From the NCBI GenBank assembly GCA_026129905.1, contig JAHCHE010000004.1:248001-312000 (forward strand): a stretch of 64,000 nucleotides of DNA, read 5' to 3'. The DNA is from Bryobacteraceae bacterium. Its GTDB lineage: Bacteria; Acidobacteriota; Terriglobia; Bryobacterales; Bryobacteraceae. Below, one piece after another: positions 1-8,365 of this stretch. Each line of letters begins with the position of its first letter. Positions within the stretch are counted from its first letter, which is position 1. Position numbers and translations under genes: made by a program. Below the pieces are notes generated by a model, which had not been told where the DNA came from, ran no database searches, and worked only from the letters and a program-made list of their open reading frames with translations.

Positions 1-107
1 AGCGGTAAAGGCTCGCCGCGACCGGTTCGTTCTGGCATTCCTCAAAGCTGGGCTGTAAGATAGAAACCCTGGGGCCAAGCTCGCTTTCAACGCATCACTG
101 AACCGTA

Positions 108-1451
108 ATGCAAGTTTCCTGCGCACAGGACCGCGAAACGCGGCGATCAAGGGATGCGGAACTCCCTCGCACTCGGCCGGAAGCTGGCGCCTTTATTCGC
201 GCGCCTCGTAAGCGACAACTCTTGCCAGCCGTCTTTGCGGCGCCGCTTGCGCTCTTGCTTTCCGTCGCCTCCGCTCAGGAACCGCCCGCCACCCGCCTCG
301 AAGAACTTCAGCAAGCCGTCGAAAAGAAGAAACAGGAGTTGACGCCGGAGCAAGAGACCCGCGGCGAACAGATCTTTGAACAGATCCACGACAAGGTGAT
401 CGATTCGTTTCTCGCCGCTCCCAGCGGCCTCGGCGTCAAGTTCGGCGGGCTGTTGACCGGGTCGGGATTCGGCATGGGACCGCGCTATCTGCTTCCGGAC
501 CTCGCTGGCGAGCGGGTACGGCTGGAAGCCTTCCTCGTCGGCTCGCTGCGGCGTTATTGGACCGCCGAGGCGCGGCTGTCGTTTCCCAGGATCGCCGGTC
601 GTCGTTTCGCCGCCGAATTCGTCGCCCGGCACAGCGACGCCCCCAGGATGCCCTATTTCGGTCCCGGCGCGGACTCGCGGCGCAGCGACGTCTCCAGCTT
701 CCGGCGCGAAGACACGACGGCGGGACTGGAACTTGGCTGGCGGCCCGACCGCCGTTATCTCCTACTGGGCTACTACGCCGGAGCGCTGCAAGTGAACGTC
801 GGACCTGGGCGGGATGAACGGTGGCCTTCTTCGGACCTCGTGTTCAGCCCGCAAACCATGCCCGGCATCGACCGCCAGGCGCACTACCTCCGCGGCGGTC
901 CCTTTCTCCACCTCGATTTCCGCGACCGTCCGGCCGATCCGCACGCCGGCGGCGCCTATTCCGTGGCGTACGTGCAGAACTGGGACCGGCGCTGGCGGCA
1001 ATACTCCTTCAACCGTCTCGAAGCGCAGGCGGAACACTATTTCCCATTTCTCAACCAGAAGCGCGTCATCGCCTTCCGCGTGCGGACGGAATTAAGTTAT
1101 ACGCGCGGCGGCGACCGCATTCCCTTCTACATGCAGCCGACCCTCGGCGGGCCCGACGACCTGCGCGGCTATCGCGCCTTTCGCTATTACGACAACAACG
1201 CCACGGTCGCCAACGCCGAGTACCGTTGGGAAGTGTCGCCGATGCTCGACATGGCGGCCTTCTTCGACGCTGGCAATGTCTTCGAACGGCCCGGCCTGAT
1301 CGGATTTCGCGACGTTCGCACGGCCGGGGGACTCGGCTTTCGCGTCAAGACGCGGGATGCCGTCGTGGCGCGGCTCGACCTAGGCGCCAGCCGGGAAGGC
1401 TTTCGTATATGGTTCAAATTCTCAAATATCTTCTTGTTGCCGCCGCGCTGA
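108..1451 (+). CDS. Omp85/BamA-like outer-membrane beta-barrel protein without POTRA domains
   Basis: Predicted outer-membrane barrel of the bacterial surface antigen (D15) class. A signal peptide follows an unusually long basic N-region: residues ~33-56 (RKRQ, then a hydrophobic stretch ending SVASAQ). No POTRA repeats fit in the short segment before the barrel. The C-terminal half has the Omp85 hallmark LGGPDDLRGY and alternating aromatic/polar strands ending in FKFSNIF. At 447 aa it is much shorter than BamA (~800), closer to patatin-type or stand-alone D15 barrels. The ATG at 108 is the only start before the signal peptide. Its last 43 bases overlap the next gene, which implies translational coupling. 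The family is clear; the exported substrate or role is unknown. Confidence 0.8.
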   Translation: MQVSCAQDRETRRSRDAELPRTRPEAGAFIRAPRKRQLLPAVFAAPLALLLSVASAQEPPATRLEELQQAVEKKKQELTPEQETRGEQIFEQIHDKVIDSFLAAPSGLGVKFGGLLTGSGFGMGPRYLLPDLAGERVRLEAFLVGSLRRYWTAEARLSFPRIAGRRFAAEFVARHSDAPRMPYFGPGADSRRSDVSSFRREDTTAGLELGWRPDRRYLLLGYYAGALQVNVGPGRDERWPSSDLVFSPQTMPGIDRQAHYLRGGPFLHLDFRDRPADPHAGGAYSVAYVQNWDRRWRQYSFNRLEAQAEHYFPFLNQKRVIAFRVRTELSYTRGGDRIPFYMQPTLGGPDDLRGYRAFRYYDNNATVANAEYRWEVSPMLDMAAFFDAGNVFERPGLIGFRDVRTAGGLGFRVKTRDAVVARLDLGASREGFRIWFKFSNIFLLPPR

Positions 1452-3019
1452 TTCTAGTCGTCGGGCGGGCGCCGGCGCGTGCGCAGAAATTCTATCCCGA
1501 CGACCCGATCCAGGTGATACCGGACCTGGCGCCCGTCGAGGACCCCCGCGAACGCCGCATCGACGCGTTGTTCGATTTCTTCTACCAGTCTGTTCGCGCC
1601 GAGCCCCGCGAGCCGCAACCATCGCTGGCCGTCAACACCCTCGGAGAAGTTCCCGACAGCAGTTGGTTCACCAATCGCCACGCCCGCCGCCGGTTGACGC
1701 GCGACGAACTCCAGCGGCCGCCGGGCCCCGGCCACGCCCCCGAAGCCCCGCTCCAAGTGATCGGCGGCAAAACCGAGGGCATCACGCCCGGCTTCCAACT
1801 CCGCGACGCCAAGGGCAGGATCTATTTCGTCAAGCCCGACCCGTGGACCAACCCGGAAATGGCCTCCGCCGCCGACGTCGTCGGCGCCCGTTTCTTCTAC
1901 GCGTTGGGCTACAACACGCCCGAAAACTACGTGCTTCGCGCACGCCTGGAGGATCTCGCCATCGGCAAGGACGCCACCGTCCGCGGTCTCTCGGGAAAAA
2001 AGCGGCCCATGACGCCGCGGGACCTGGCCGCCATCCTCGATCGCGCCGCCCGCGACAAGAACGGCAGAATCCGCATGGTCGCCAGTTACCGTCTCGCCGG
2101 CAAGTCGCTGGGGCCCTTTCGCTACGAAGGGACTCGCTCCGACGATCCCAACGACGTCGTCCCGCACGAGCGCCGCCGGGATCTGCGCGGTCTCCACGTC
2201 TTCTGCGCCTGGCTCAACCACACCGATGCGAAATCCGGCAACTCGCTCGACACCCTTATCGAAGAAGGCGGGCGGTCGTTCATCCGCCATCACCTCATCG
2301 ATTTCGGATCGATCCTCGGCAGCGACAGCGACATGGCCAAGAATGCCCGCTTCGGCCACGAGTTTGTCCTCCCCACCGGGGGCGAAACGCTGCGGCGGAT
2401 GTTCACCTTCGGACTCGCGCCGCGGGATTGGGAATTGGCCCGCTTTCCCGATCTCCCGGCCGTCGGCCGCATCGAAGCCGAAACCTTCGATCCGGATACC
2501 TGGAAATCCAACTATCCCAATCCCGCCTTCCTCAGCCGCCTGCCGGAAGACGAATACTGGGCGGCGAAGATCGTGATGGCGTTTACCGACAGCGACATCC
2601 GCGCCCTGGTGGAAACCGGCGAGTATTCGGACCCCAAAGTCGTCGAGTACCTGGTTGCCACCCTCCGCAAGCGCCGCGACAAAATCGGCCGCGCCTGTTT
2701 CGACAAGGTCCTCCCGCTCGACGATTTCCACGTCGCCGATGGCGAGCTGCGCTTCGTGGACCTGGCGGCGAAGTACGGCTTCCGCGCCGCGCGGAGTTTT
2801 CACGCCGAGTGGAGCCTCTTCGACAATCGGAACGAGCGCCACGCGCCCATCAACGGCGCCACCGGCTTCCGTCTTCCCGAGTCCTGCGGCGCGGCCCCCA
2901 ATGGGTCTTATTGCGCCGTCCGGATCTCGACCGACGGCGATACGGGAAAATCCGTCACCGTCTACCTTCGCAAGGAGGCGGGCGGCGCGGCCGTCGTCGG
3001 AATTGAGAGAAGCGCGTAG
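1409..3019 (+). CDS. Exported protein of unknown function with a kinase-like (HipA/FAM20-type) residue pattern
   Basis: A 536-aa protein. The ATG at 1409 is chosen because it begins a textbook signal peptide (MVQILKYLLVAAALILVVG, then ARA/Q); the open frame extends further upstream only as a shadow of the barrel gene. Past the signal there is a pattern reminiscent of atypical kinases. A beta-strand lysine lies in IYFVKPDPW (K142). A helix follows in ADVVGARFFYALGY. A catalytic-loop-like segment WLNHTDAKSGNS has D273, K275 and N278. A metal-loop-like segment HLIDFGSILG has D298. The order and spacing resemble HipA/FAM20-type folds, but this is inferred from motifs only. It overlaps the barrel gene by 43 bases, so the two are probably made together and act at the envelope. 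Confidence 0.6.
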   Translation: MVQILKYLLVAAALILVVGRAPARAQKFYPDDPIQVIPDLAPVEDPRERRIDALFDFFYQSVRAEPREPQPSLAVNTLGEVPDSSWFTNRHARRRLTRDELQRPPGPGHAPEAPLQVIGGKTEGITPGFQLRDAKGRIYFVKPDPWTNPEMASAADVVGARFFYALGYNTPENYVLRARLEDLAIGKDATVRGLSGKKRPMTPRDLAAILDRAARDKNGRIRMVASYRLAGKSLGPFRYEGTRSDDPNDVVPHERRRDLRGLHVFCAWLNHTDAKSGNSLDTLIEEGGRSFIRHHLIDFGSILGSDSDMAKNARFGHEFVLPTGGETLRRMFTFGLAPRDWELARFPDLPAVGRIEAETFDPDTWKSNYPNPAFLSRLPEDEYWAAKIVMAFTDSDIRALVETGEYSDPKVVEYLVATLRKRRDKIGRACFDKVLPLDDFHVADGELRFVDLAAKYGFRAARSFHAEWSLFDNRNERHAPINGATGFRLPESCGAAPNGSYCAVRISTDGDTGKSVTVYLRKEAGGAAVVGIERSA

Positions 3020-3025
3020 CGCGCC

Positions 3026-4489
3026 CTACCACCCCGTCGCGAGGTTTGCGAACGCGCGCACGCAAACGCCCGTGGCGCCCTTCGCCACGAACGGCTTGGC
3101 TTCCTCCACCCATGCGGTGCCAGCGATGTCCAGGTGTACCCAGGGCGTTTCCTCGGCGAACTCCTTCAGGAACCAAGCCGCTGTGATCGCACCGCCGGCC
3201 CGCGTTCCGATGTTCGGCAGATCCGCGAACGGGCTCTTCAGTTGCTCCTTGTAGTCCTCGGTCAACGGCATCCGCCAGAACTTCTCGCCTTCGGCCTCGG
3301 CGGCCGCCATCACCTTGTCCAGCAGTTCCGCGTTGTTCGAGAACGCGCCCGTGAAGACGTTCCCCAGCGCGACCACGATCGCTCCCGTCAGCGTCGCCGC
3401 GTCCACCAGGTGCGTGCAGCCCAGCCGCCGCGCGTACGTCAGGGCGTCGGCCAGGATGAGACGCCCTTCCGCGTCGGTGTTCAGCACCTCCACCGTCTTT
3501 CCCGACAGCGTCGTCACCACGTCGCCGGGCCGCTGCGCGCGGCTCCCAGGCATGTTCTCCACCGCCGGAATCAGCGCCGTTACCGGTATTGAAGGTTTCA
3601 ACTGCGCGATGGCGTCCATCGCCCCGATCACCGCCGCCGCGCCGCACATGTCCCATCGCATGTGGTCCATCTTGTCGGACGGCTTCAGCGAGATCCCGCC
3701 GGTGTCGAACGTCACGCCTTTGCCCACCAGCCCGAGACGTTCGGACCCGCCGCCTCCGCCTTCCGGCGTGTAGTGCATCACGATCAGCGCCGGCGGCTCT
3801 GCGCTGCCCTGCGCTACGCCCAGAAGAGCGCCCATCCCCAACTGCCGCATCCGGTCACGGTCCAGGACCTCGTACTTCAGACCGTGCGCGGCGGCCACCT
3901 CCACGGCCCGTTGCGCCAGCGCCGTGGGCGTCAACCGGTTCGACGGTTCATTAGCCAAGTCGCGCGCCAGATTCTGCGATTCGCCCAGGATGCGTCCTCG
4001 CGTCGCCGCCTCCTCCAGCGCCGAGTTTCCGCCCGGCGCGACCACGGCAAAGCTCTCCAGGCGGCATTCGTCTTTCTTCGGGTCCGTCCGGTAGCGATCC
4101 GGCTCATAAACCCCGAGCAAGGCCCCCTCCACGGCTGCGGTAACCGCGTCCGCACGTTTAGCCGATTCTTCAACAATAAGCGCTATTCGCTTGATCGCAG
4201 GTGACTTCATAGCGCGCACCAGCGTTCCCGCAAACCGCCGGACCGCTGCCGGATCGAATTCGGAACGCTTGCCCGCACCAGCCAGCACTAGCCGCCGGGC
4301 TTTCATCCCCGGCGGCCGGTGCAGCGTCACCCGCTGCTGCTTTTCCCCTTTAAACTCGCCCGAGTCGTAGACCTCGGCAATCCATTCCTTTGCGGCCGGG
4401 ATATCCGGGCGCTGGTCCTCGAAGACAACGACGACCAGCGCATCGGCAATCACTTCGTGGATCGGCCTCAGGTTCAGTCCTGTATCCAT
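3026..4489 (-). CDS. pepA: Leucyl aminopeptidase (M17 family)
   Basis: Cytosolic metallo-aminopeptidase that removes N-terminal residues from peptides. The 487-aa length is normal for the family. The C-terminal catalytic domain carries the metal-binding segment GKGVTFDTGGISLKPSDKM and the M17 signature NTDAEGRLIL, followed by DALTYARRLG. The N-terminal ~170 residues form the usual non-catalytic domain. It ends six bases from the stop of the convergent kinase-like gene and lies 10 bases downstream of smpB on the same strand, so smpB and pepA may be co-transcribed. Assignment is firm. Confidence 0.97.
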   Translation of the reverse strand: MDTGLNLRPIHEVIADALVVVVFEDQRPDIPAAKEWIAEVYDSGEFKGEKQQRVTLHRPPGMKARRLVLAGAGKRSEFDPAAVRRFAGTLVRAMKSPAIKRIALIVEESAKRADAVTAAVEGALLGVYEPDRYRTDPKKDECRLESFAVVAPGGNSALEEAATRGRILGESQNLARDLANEPSNRLTPTALAQRAVEVAAAHGLKYEVLDRDRMRQLGMGALLGVAQGSAEPPALIVMHYTPEGGGGGSERLGLVGKGVTFDTGGISLKPSDKMDHMRWDMCGAAAVIGAMDAIAQLKPSIPVTALIPAVENMPGSRAQRPGDVVTTLSGKTVEVLNTDAEGRLILADALTYARRLGCTHLVDAATLTGAIVVALGNVFTGAFSNNAELLDKVMAAAEAEGEKFWRMPLTEDYKEQLKSPFADLPNIGTRAGGAITAAWFLKEFAEETPWVHLDIAGTAWVEEAKPFVAKGATGVCVRAFANLATGW

Positions 4490-4499
4490 ATGGTATTGT

Positions 4500-5021
4500 T
4501 CAACTTCGCGGTGCGTTCCGCCGGCTCATGGCCGCCCGCGCCTCCGCCTCCCGCTCACGGGTGCGGATGGCCTCCCTCTTGTCGTGGCGCTTCCTGCCGC
4601 GTCCCAGGGCGATCTCGCACTTGATCCGGCCGTTCTTCAGGTAGACCTTGGTGGGGATCAGCGCCAGGCCTTTCTCCACCGTCTTGCCGGCGAGCTTGTC
4701 GATTTCGCCACGGTGCATCAGCAGCTTGCGACGCCTTTCGACCTCGTGATTCGCGATATTGCCGTGCGAGTAGTGTCCGATGTGGACATTCACCAGCCAA
4801 GCCTCATTCCCGGCGATTTCCGCATAGCCGTCCCGAAGCTGGAGCTGGCCGTTGCGCGCCGCTTTCACCTCGGTCCCGGTCAAGGCAATCCCAGCTTCAA
4901 ACCGCTCCAGCAGTTCGTAGTCGAACCGCGCCTTCCGATTGTCGCTCAGGATCTTGATCCCGCCCTGTGAATTAACGGAACGCAACTTACCTTTCCACGC
5001 GCTAAACGGCGGCGACGTCAA
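4500..5021 (-). CDS. smpB: SsrA-binding protein SmpB
   Basis: Binds tmRNA and delivers it to stalled ribosomes for trans-translation. Family motifs are present: [35 protein letters not shown], the conserved [12 protein letters not shown], and the basic C-terminal tail [17 protein letters not shown]. There is no ATG near the N-terminus. The widest frame starts at a TTG (5021). A second TTG at 4985 sits just after a GGAAAGG tract and gives 161 aa, nearer the usual SmpB length, so the true start may be 4985. Its RNA partner ssrA lies 12.5 kb away in this window (17513-17865). Confidence 0.96.
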   Translation of the reverse strand: MTSPPFSAWKGKLRSVNSQGGIKILSDNRKARFDYELLERFEAGIALTGTEVKAARNGQLQLRDGYAEIAGNEAWLVNVHIGHYSHGNIANHEVERRRKLLMHRGEIDKLAGKTVEKGLALIPTKVYLKNGRIKCEIALGRGRKRHDKREAIRTREREAEARAAMSRRNAPRS

Positions 5022-5084
5022 TCACTTATGTGATGGGAGCCCGTCCGAGAACTCATCTTAGCACAACCCGGGGAAGCCGATAAG

Positions 5085-7487
5085 ATGCCATTATTCAAGC
5101 GATTAGGCGTGATTTTCGCATGCGCCTGCCTGCTGGCCGCCAGCGTCGAGGCCCGCACCAAGAAGGGCGACAAGCTCATCCAGGAGGGCCGCAAAGCCCA
5201 ACTGGCCTCCGATTGGGACCTTGCGCTCGAACTTTATCAGAAGGCGCTCGCCGAAGATCCCGCCGACCCGCTCTACCAGGCTTCCTACCGGCGCGCCCAG
5301 TTCGAAGCCTCCCAGGCTCACATCAAGAAGGGCAAGGAACTCCGCTCCGATGGCAAGCTGCACGACGCGCTGACGGAGTTCCAACGCGCCTATGTCATCG
5401 ACCCCGGTTCGACCATCGCGCAGCAGGAACTGCGCACCACCAACCGCATGATCGAGCGCGAGGAGAGGAAAGCCAGGGAAGCGGAAGGACAGGCCCAGGC
5501 GCCCTCCGAAGAGGCCGGCCTGACCCCCGCCGAACTCGCCCGCGCCAGAACCGAAGCGCGCATTGCCCGCCTTGAGTCCCTTCCCGAACTGAAGCCCATT
5601 TCTCCCCGCCTGAACACCCTCAAGATGAGCGGCCAGCCTGTGAGAGTCCTCTATGAAACGGTGGGCAAACTCGCCGGCATCAACGTGATCTTCGATGCGG
5701 AATTCCAGGCGCCGCCGAGGACCTACAGCGTAGACCTCACCAACGCCACCCTTGAGGAAGCACTGCGGTATCTGTCGATGCTCACGCGGACCTACTGGAA
5801 ACCGCTGTCGGCCAATACGATCTTCGTTACCGAGGACAACCCCACCAAGCGCCGAGATCACGAAGAGATGGTAGTTAAAGTGTTCTATCTCCAAAACGTG
5901 ACCAAAGTACAGGATCTACAGGAGATTGCCACCGCTGTCCGCTCCGTAACAGACATCCGGCGCTTCTTTACGTACAACGGCCAGAACGCCTTGCTTGTCC
6001 GAGGGACCGCCGACCAGATGGCGCTGGCGGAGAAGCTCATCAGCGACCTCGACAAGCCGCTGGCCGAAGTCGTCGTCGATGTCGTCGTGCTCGAAGCCAA
6101 CCGCACCCGCACCCGCGATCTGGCCGCTTCCATCGTCAACGCCTCCGGAACCGCCGGATTTAGCATGCCAATCTCGTTCACGCCGGGCGGCCAGAAAGCC
6201 CCTTCCAGTGGCGACGATGACAACGGCGGAAGCGACGGTGGCGGTTCTACCGGCGTTACGATCCCCGTGGGCAGAATCGGCAGCCTCGGCTCGAAGGACT
6301 GGTCCACCACCCTGCCGGGCGCCCTCCTGCAAGCGGTGATGAGCGACCGGTCCACTCGCGTCCTCCAGCGGCCCCAGGTGCGCGCCGCTGATGGCCAGAA
6401 GGCGTCCCTCCGCCTCGGCGACAAGTTTCCCTACGCCACCGGCAGCTTTCAGCCCGGCGTCGGCGCCGTCGGCGTCAGCCCCCTTGTCAGCACACAGTTC
6501 CAGTTCGCCGACGTCGGCGTGAACGTCGACTTGACGCCGAAAATCCACGGCGAGGAAGACGTCTCGATGCACGTCGAGATCGAAATCTCCTCCGTCCGCG
6601 ACCGCATCGATGTCGGCGGCCTGTCGCAGCCGGTCATCGGCCAGCGCAAAGTGATCGAGGACATCCGCGTGCGCGATGGCGAAGTCACCTTACTTGGTGG
6701 CTTAACCCAAGACCAGAACACGCTCAGCAGAAACGGTATTCCCGGCCTGGGGCAGATTCCCCTGCTCAGGTGGCTCGGCTTCAGCAGTGAGTCGAAAGAG
6801 CGCAACGAGGGCGAGTTGCTGATCGCGATCATCCCGCACATCGTCCGCCGTCCTGACCTCGACGAAGTCAACCTCCGCGGCATCGCCGCCGGTACCGAAC
6901 AGGTGGTCCGCGTGAACCGGGCGCCCAACGGCGATTTCGAGGCCGGCCCCGAGCCTGCGCCCCCTGCGGCGCCCAAGCCCGAGGCGCCACCCGCCGCTGT
7001 GCCCGAGCCGCCCAAACCGGCGCCGCCCAAGCCGGAACCCCCGAAGGAAGGCGAACCCGCTCCCCCCGCGCAACCCCTGACCTTGCGCTTCGATCCGCCC
7101 GTGGTCAAGACGAAAACCGGCGCGACGGTGACCGTGGCGCTAACGGTCGAGAACGGAACCGACGTCTACAACGCGCCGATCCGTTTCCGGTTCGATCCCA
7201 AGATGCTGCGGCTGAACGAGATCCAGCGCGGCAGTTTCCTTTCCGGCGACGGCCAGCAGGTGATCTTCACCCGCAACATCCTGAACGATACCGGAGACGC
7301 CTCCGTCATATTGAACCGTCTGCCGGGCTCGCGCGGCGTCAGCGGTACGGGTCCGCTGGTGACGCTGACCTTCCAGGTCGTCGGCCAAGGTTCCAGCCAG
7401 GTGACGGTTCCGGAGATCTCCATCCGGGATTCCCAGATGCAGCTCATGCCGGCCCCCGCGCCGACGCTGACCATCGAGGCGCAATAG
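5085..7487 (+). CDS. Secretin (type II secretion/type IV pilus PilQ/GspD family) with N-terminal TPRs and C-terminal cohesin-like domain
   Basis: Outer-membrane multimeric channel subunit. Order of domains: signal peptide (residues 1-23, ends SVEA/R); two or three TPRs (~25-110); a charged linker; an STN/N0-type domain (~175-245, KMSGQPVRVLYETVGKLAG); an N1 ring domain (~255-330); the secretin barrel region (~410-590) with RVLQRPQVRAADGQ and VRDGEVTLLGGLTQ; a Pro/Glu-rich linker (~625-665); and a cohesin-like beta domain (~670-790, LRFDPPVVKTKTGATVTVAL). The cohesin-like tail is absent from classical secretins. Two pseudopilins follow after 9 bases, so this is an envelope secretion or pilus locus. 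Confidence 0.93.
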   Translation: MPLFKRLGVIFACACLLAASVEARTKKGDKLIQEGRKAQLASDWDLALELYQKALAEDPADPLYQASYRRAQFEASQAHIKKGKELRSDGKLHDALTEFQRAYVIDPGSTIAQQELRTTNRMIEREERKAREAEGQAQAPSEEAGLTPAELARARTEARIARLESLPELKPISPRLNTLKMSGQPVRVLYETVGKLAGINVIFDAEFQAPPRTYSVDLTNATLEEALRYLSMLTRTYWKPLSANTIFVTEDNPTKRRDHEEMVVKVFYLQNVTKVQDLQEIATAVRSVTDIRRFFTYNGQNALLVRGTADQMALAEKLISDLDKPLAEVVVDVVVLEANRTRTRDLAASIVNASGTAGFSMPISFTPGGQKAPSSGDDDNGGSDGGGSTGVTIPVGRIGSLGSKDWSTTLPGALLQAVMSDRSTRVLQRPQVRAADGQKASLRLGDKFPYATGSFQPGVGAVGVSPLVSTQFQFADVGVNVDLTPKIHGEEDVSMHVEIEISSVRDRIDVGGLSQPVIGQRKVIEDIRVRDGEVTLLGGLTQDQNTLSRNGIPGLGQIPLLRWLGFSSESKERNEGELLIAIIPHIVRRPDLDEVNLRGIAAGTEQVVRVNRAPNGDFEAGPEPAPPAAPKPEAPPAAVPEPPKPAPPKPEPPKEGEPAPPAQPLTLRFDPPVVKTKTGATVTVALTVENGTDVYNAPIRFRFDPKMLRLNEIQRGSFLSGDGQQVIFTRNILNDTGDASVILNRLPGSRGVSGTGPLVTLTFQVVGQGSSQVTVPEISIRDSQMQLMPAPAPTLTIEAQ

Positions 7488-7496
7488 GGTTCTCCG

Positions 7497-7961
7497 ATGA
7501 AACGCCGCGGGCAGCGAGGTTTGACGCTGGTGGAACTGATCGTTGCCTTCACGATCATGCTCCTGTTGTCCGGCATGGCTGTGCCACTTGCCCGCTACCG
7601 CGTGCGGCGCGATAAGGAGCGCGAGCTGCGGCTGGCGCTCCGAGAAATCCGCACCGCGATCGACAAGTACAAGGACGCTTGCGACGCCAACCTCCTGGGT
7701 CCCGCCGAACTGGGAACCGAGTGCTACCCGAAGGACCTCGACGTCCTCGTCGAAGGCGTCAAGGCGGCCGGCGCGGTCGATAAGAAATTCAAGTTCCTGC
7801 GCCGCATCCCCGTGGATCCGATGACGAACTCCCCCGAGTGGGGCAAACGCAGCGTGCAGGACGACGCCGATTCCCAGGCTTGGGGCGGACAGAACGTTTT
7901 CGACGTGTACACGAAAACTTACGAGCGGGCGCCCGACGGCAACCCCTATTCCGAGTGGTGA
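7497..7961 (+). CDS. Type II secretion/pilus pseudopilin, GspG-like
   Basis: A 154-aa protein with a class III prepilin signal: basic leader MKRRGQRG, cleavage after G, then LTLVELIVAFTIMLLLSGMA with the conserved Glu at position +5. The body has the GspG-like pattern of an N-terminal helix followed by PVDPMTNSPEWG and a C-terminal NPYSEW that recurs in the next gene. It starts 9 bases after the secretin stop. Its stop overlaps the ATG of the next pseudopilin (TGATG). A prepilin peptidase, not seen in this window, would process it. Confidence 0.9.
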   Translation: MKRRGQRGLTLVELIVAFTIMLLLSGMAVPLARYRVRRDKERELRLALREIRTAIDKYKDACDANLLGPAELGTECYPKDLDVLVEGVKAAGAVDKKFKFLRRIPVDPMTNSPEWGKRSVQDDADSQAWGGQNVFDVYTKTYERAPDGNPYSEW

Positions 7962-8359
7962 TGAACAGGAAATCGTTAACCCGCGGCTTCACGATCATCG
8001 AGCTGATGATCGTCATGACGATCATCTCGATTCTCGTCTCGATCGCCGTGCCGCTCTACCAGCACTCCATCGTCCGCGCTAACGAGAGCGTGCTCAAGAA
8101 CAATCTCTTCACCCTCCGGACCGTCATCGACGAGTACACCGCCGACAAGAAGAAGGCTCCGCAGTCGTTGGACGACCTCGTCCGCGAAGGGTACTTGCGG
8201 CAGATCCCCATCGATCCCATCACCCGATCGGACCAGACCTGGCGCATACAAATGGAGGACGCCCTCACCAGCGTCAGCCAGACCGAGCCCGGCATCTTCG
8301 ATGTTCGCAGCGGTTCGGACAAGATCTCGCAGGAGGGCACGCCCTACTCGGAGTGGTAG
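7961..8359 (+). CDS. Type II secretion/pilus pseudopilin, GspG-like (second copy)
   Basis: A 132-aa prepilin-like protein. The start at 7961 overlaps the previous stop by one base and gives the leader MNRKSLTRG before FTIIELMIVMTIISILVSIA (class III cleavage motif with Glu+5). The body holds PIDPITRSDQTWRIQ and ends GTPYSEW, matching the end of the preceding pseudopilin (GNPYSEW). The two genes are therefore diverged paralogues of the GspG type and were probably duplicated in place. A longer upstream extension in the same frame is a shadow of the first pseudopilin. Confidence 0.9.
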   Translation: MNRKSLTRGFTIIELMIVMTIISILVSIAVPLYQHSIVRANESVLKNNLFTLRTVIDEYTADKKKAPQSLDDLVREGYLRQIPIDPITRSDQTWRIQMEDALTSVSQTEPGIFDVRSGSDKISQEGTPYSEW

Positions 8360-8365
8360 CGGCGG

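Noticed and set aside
1-63. Possible tail of an upstream gene (frame ending TAA at 56-58 or TAG at 61-63)
   Set aside because: Fewer than 20 codons are visible and no motif can be recognised.
821-1408. Extended N-terminus of the kinase-like gene
   Set aside because: Overlaps the barrel gene out of frame and reads as Arg/Pro-rich shadow; the signal peptide begins at 1409.
1454-2842. Long minus-strand frame (462 aa)
   Set aside because: Lies antisense to the exported kinase-like gene; no motif or signal, and high G+C creates such shadows.
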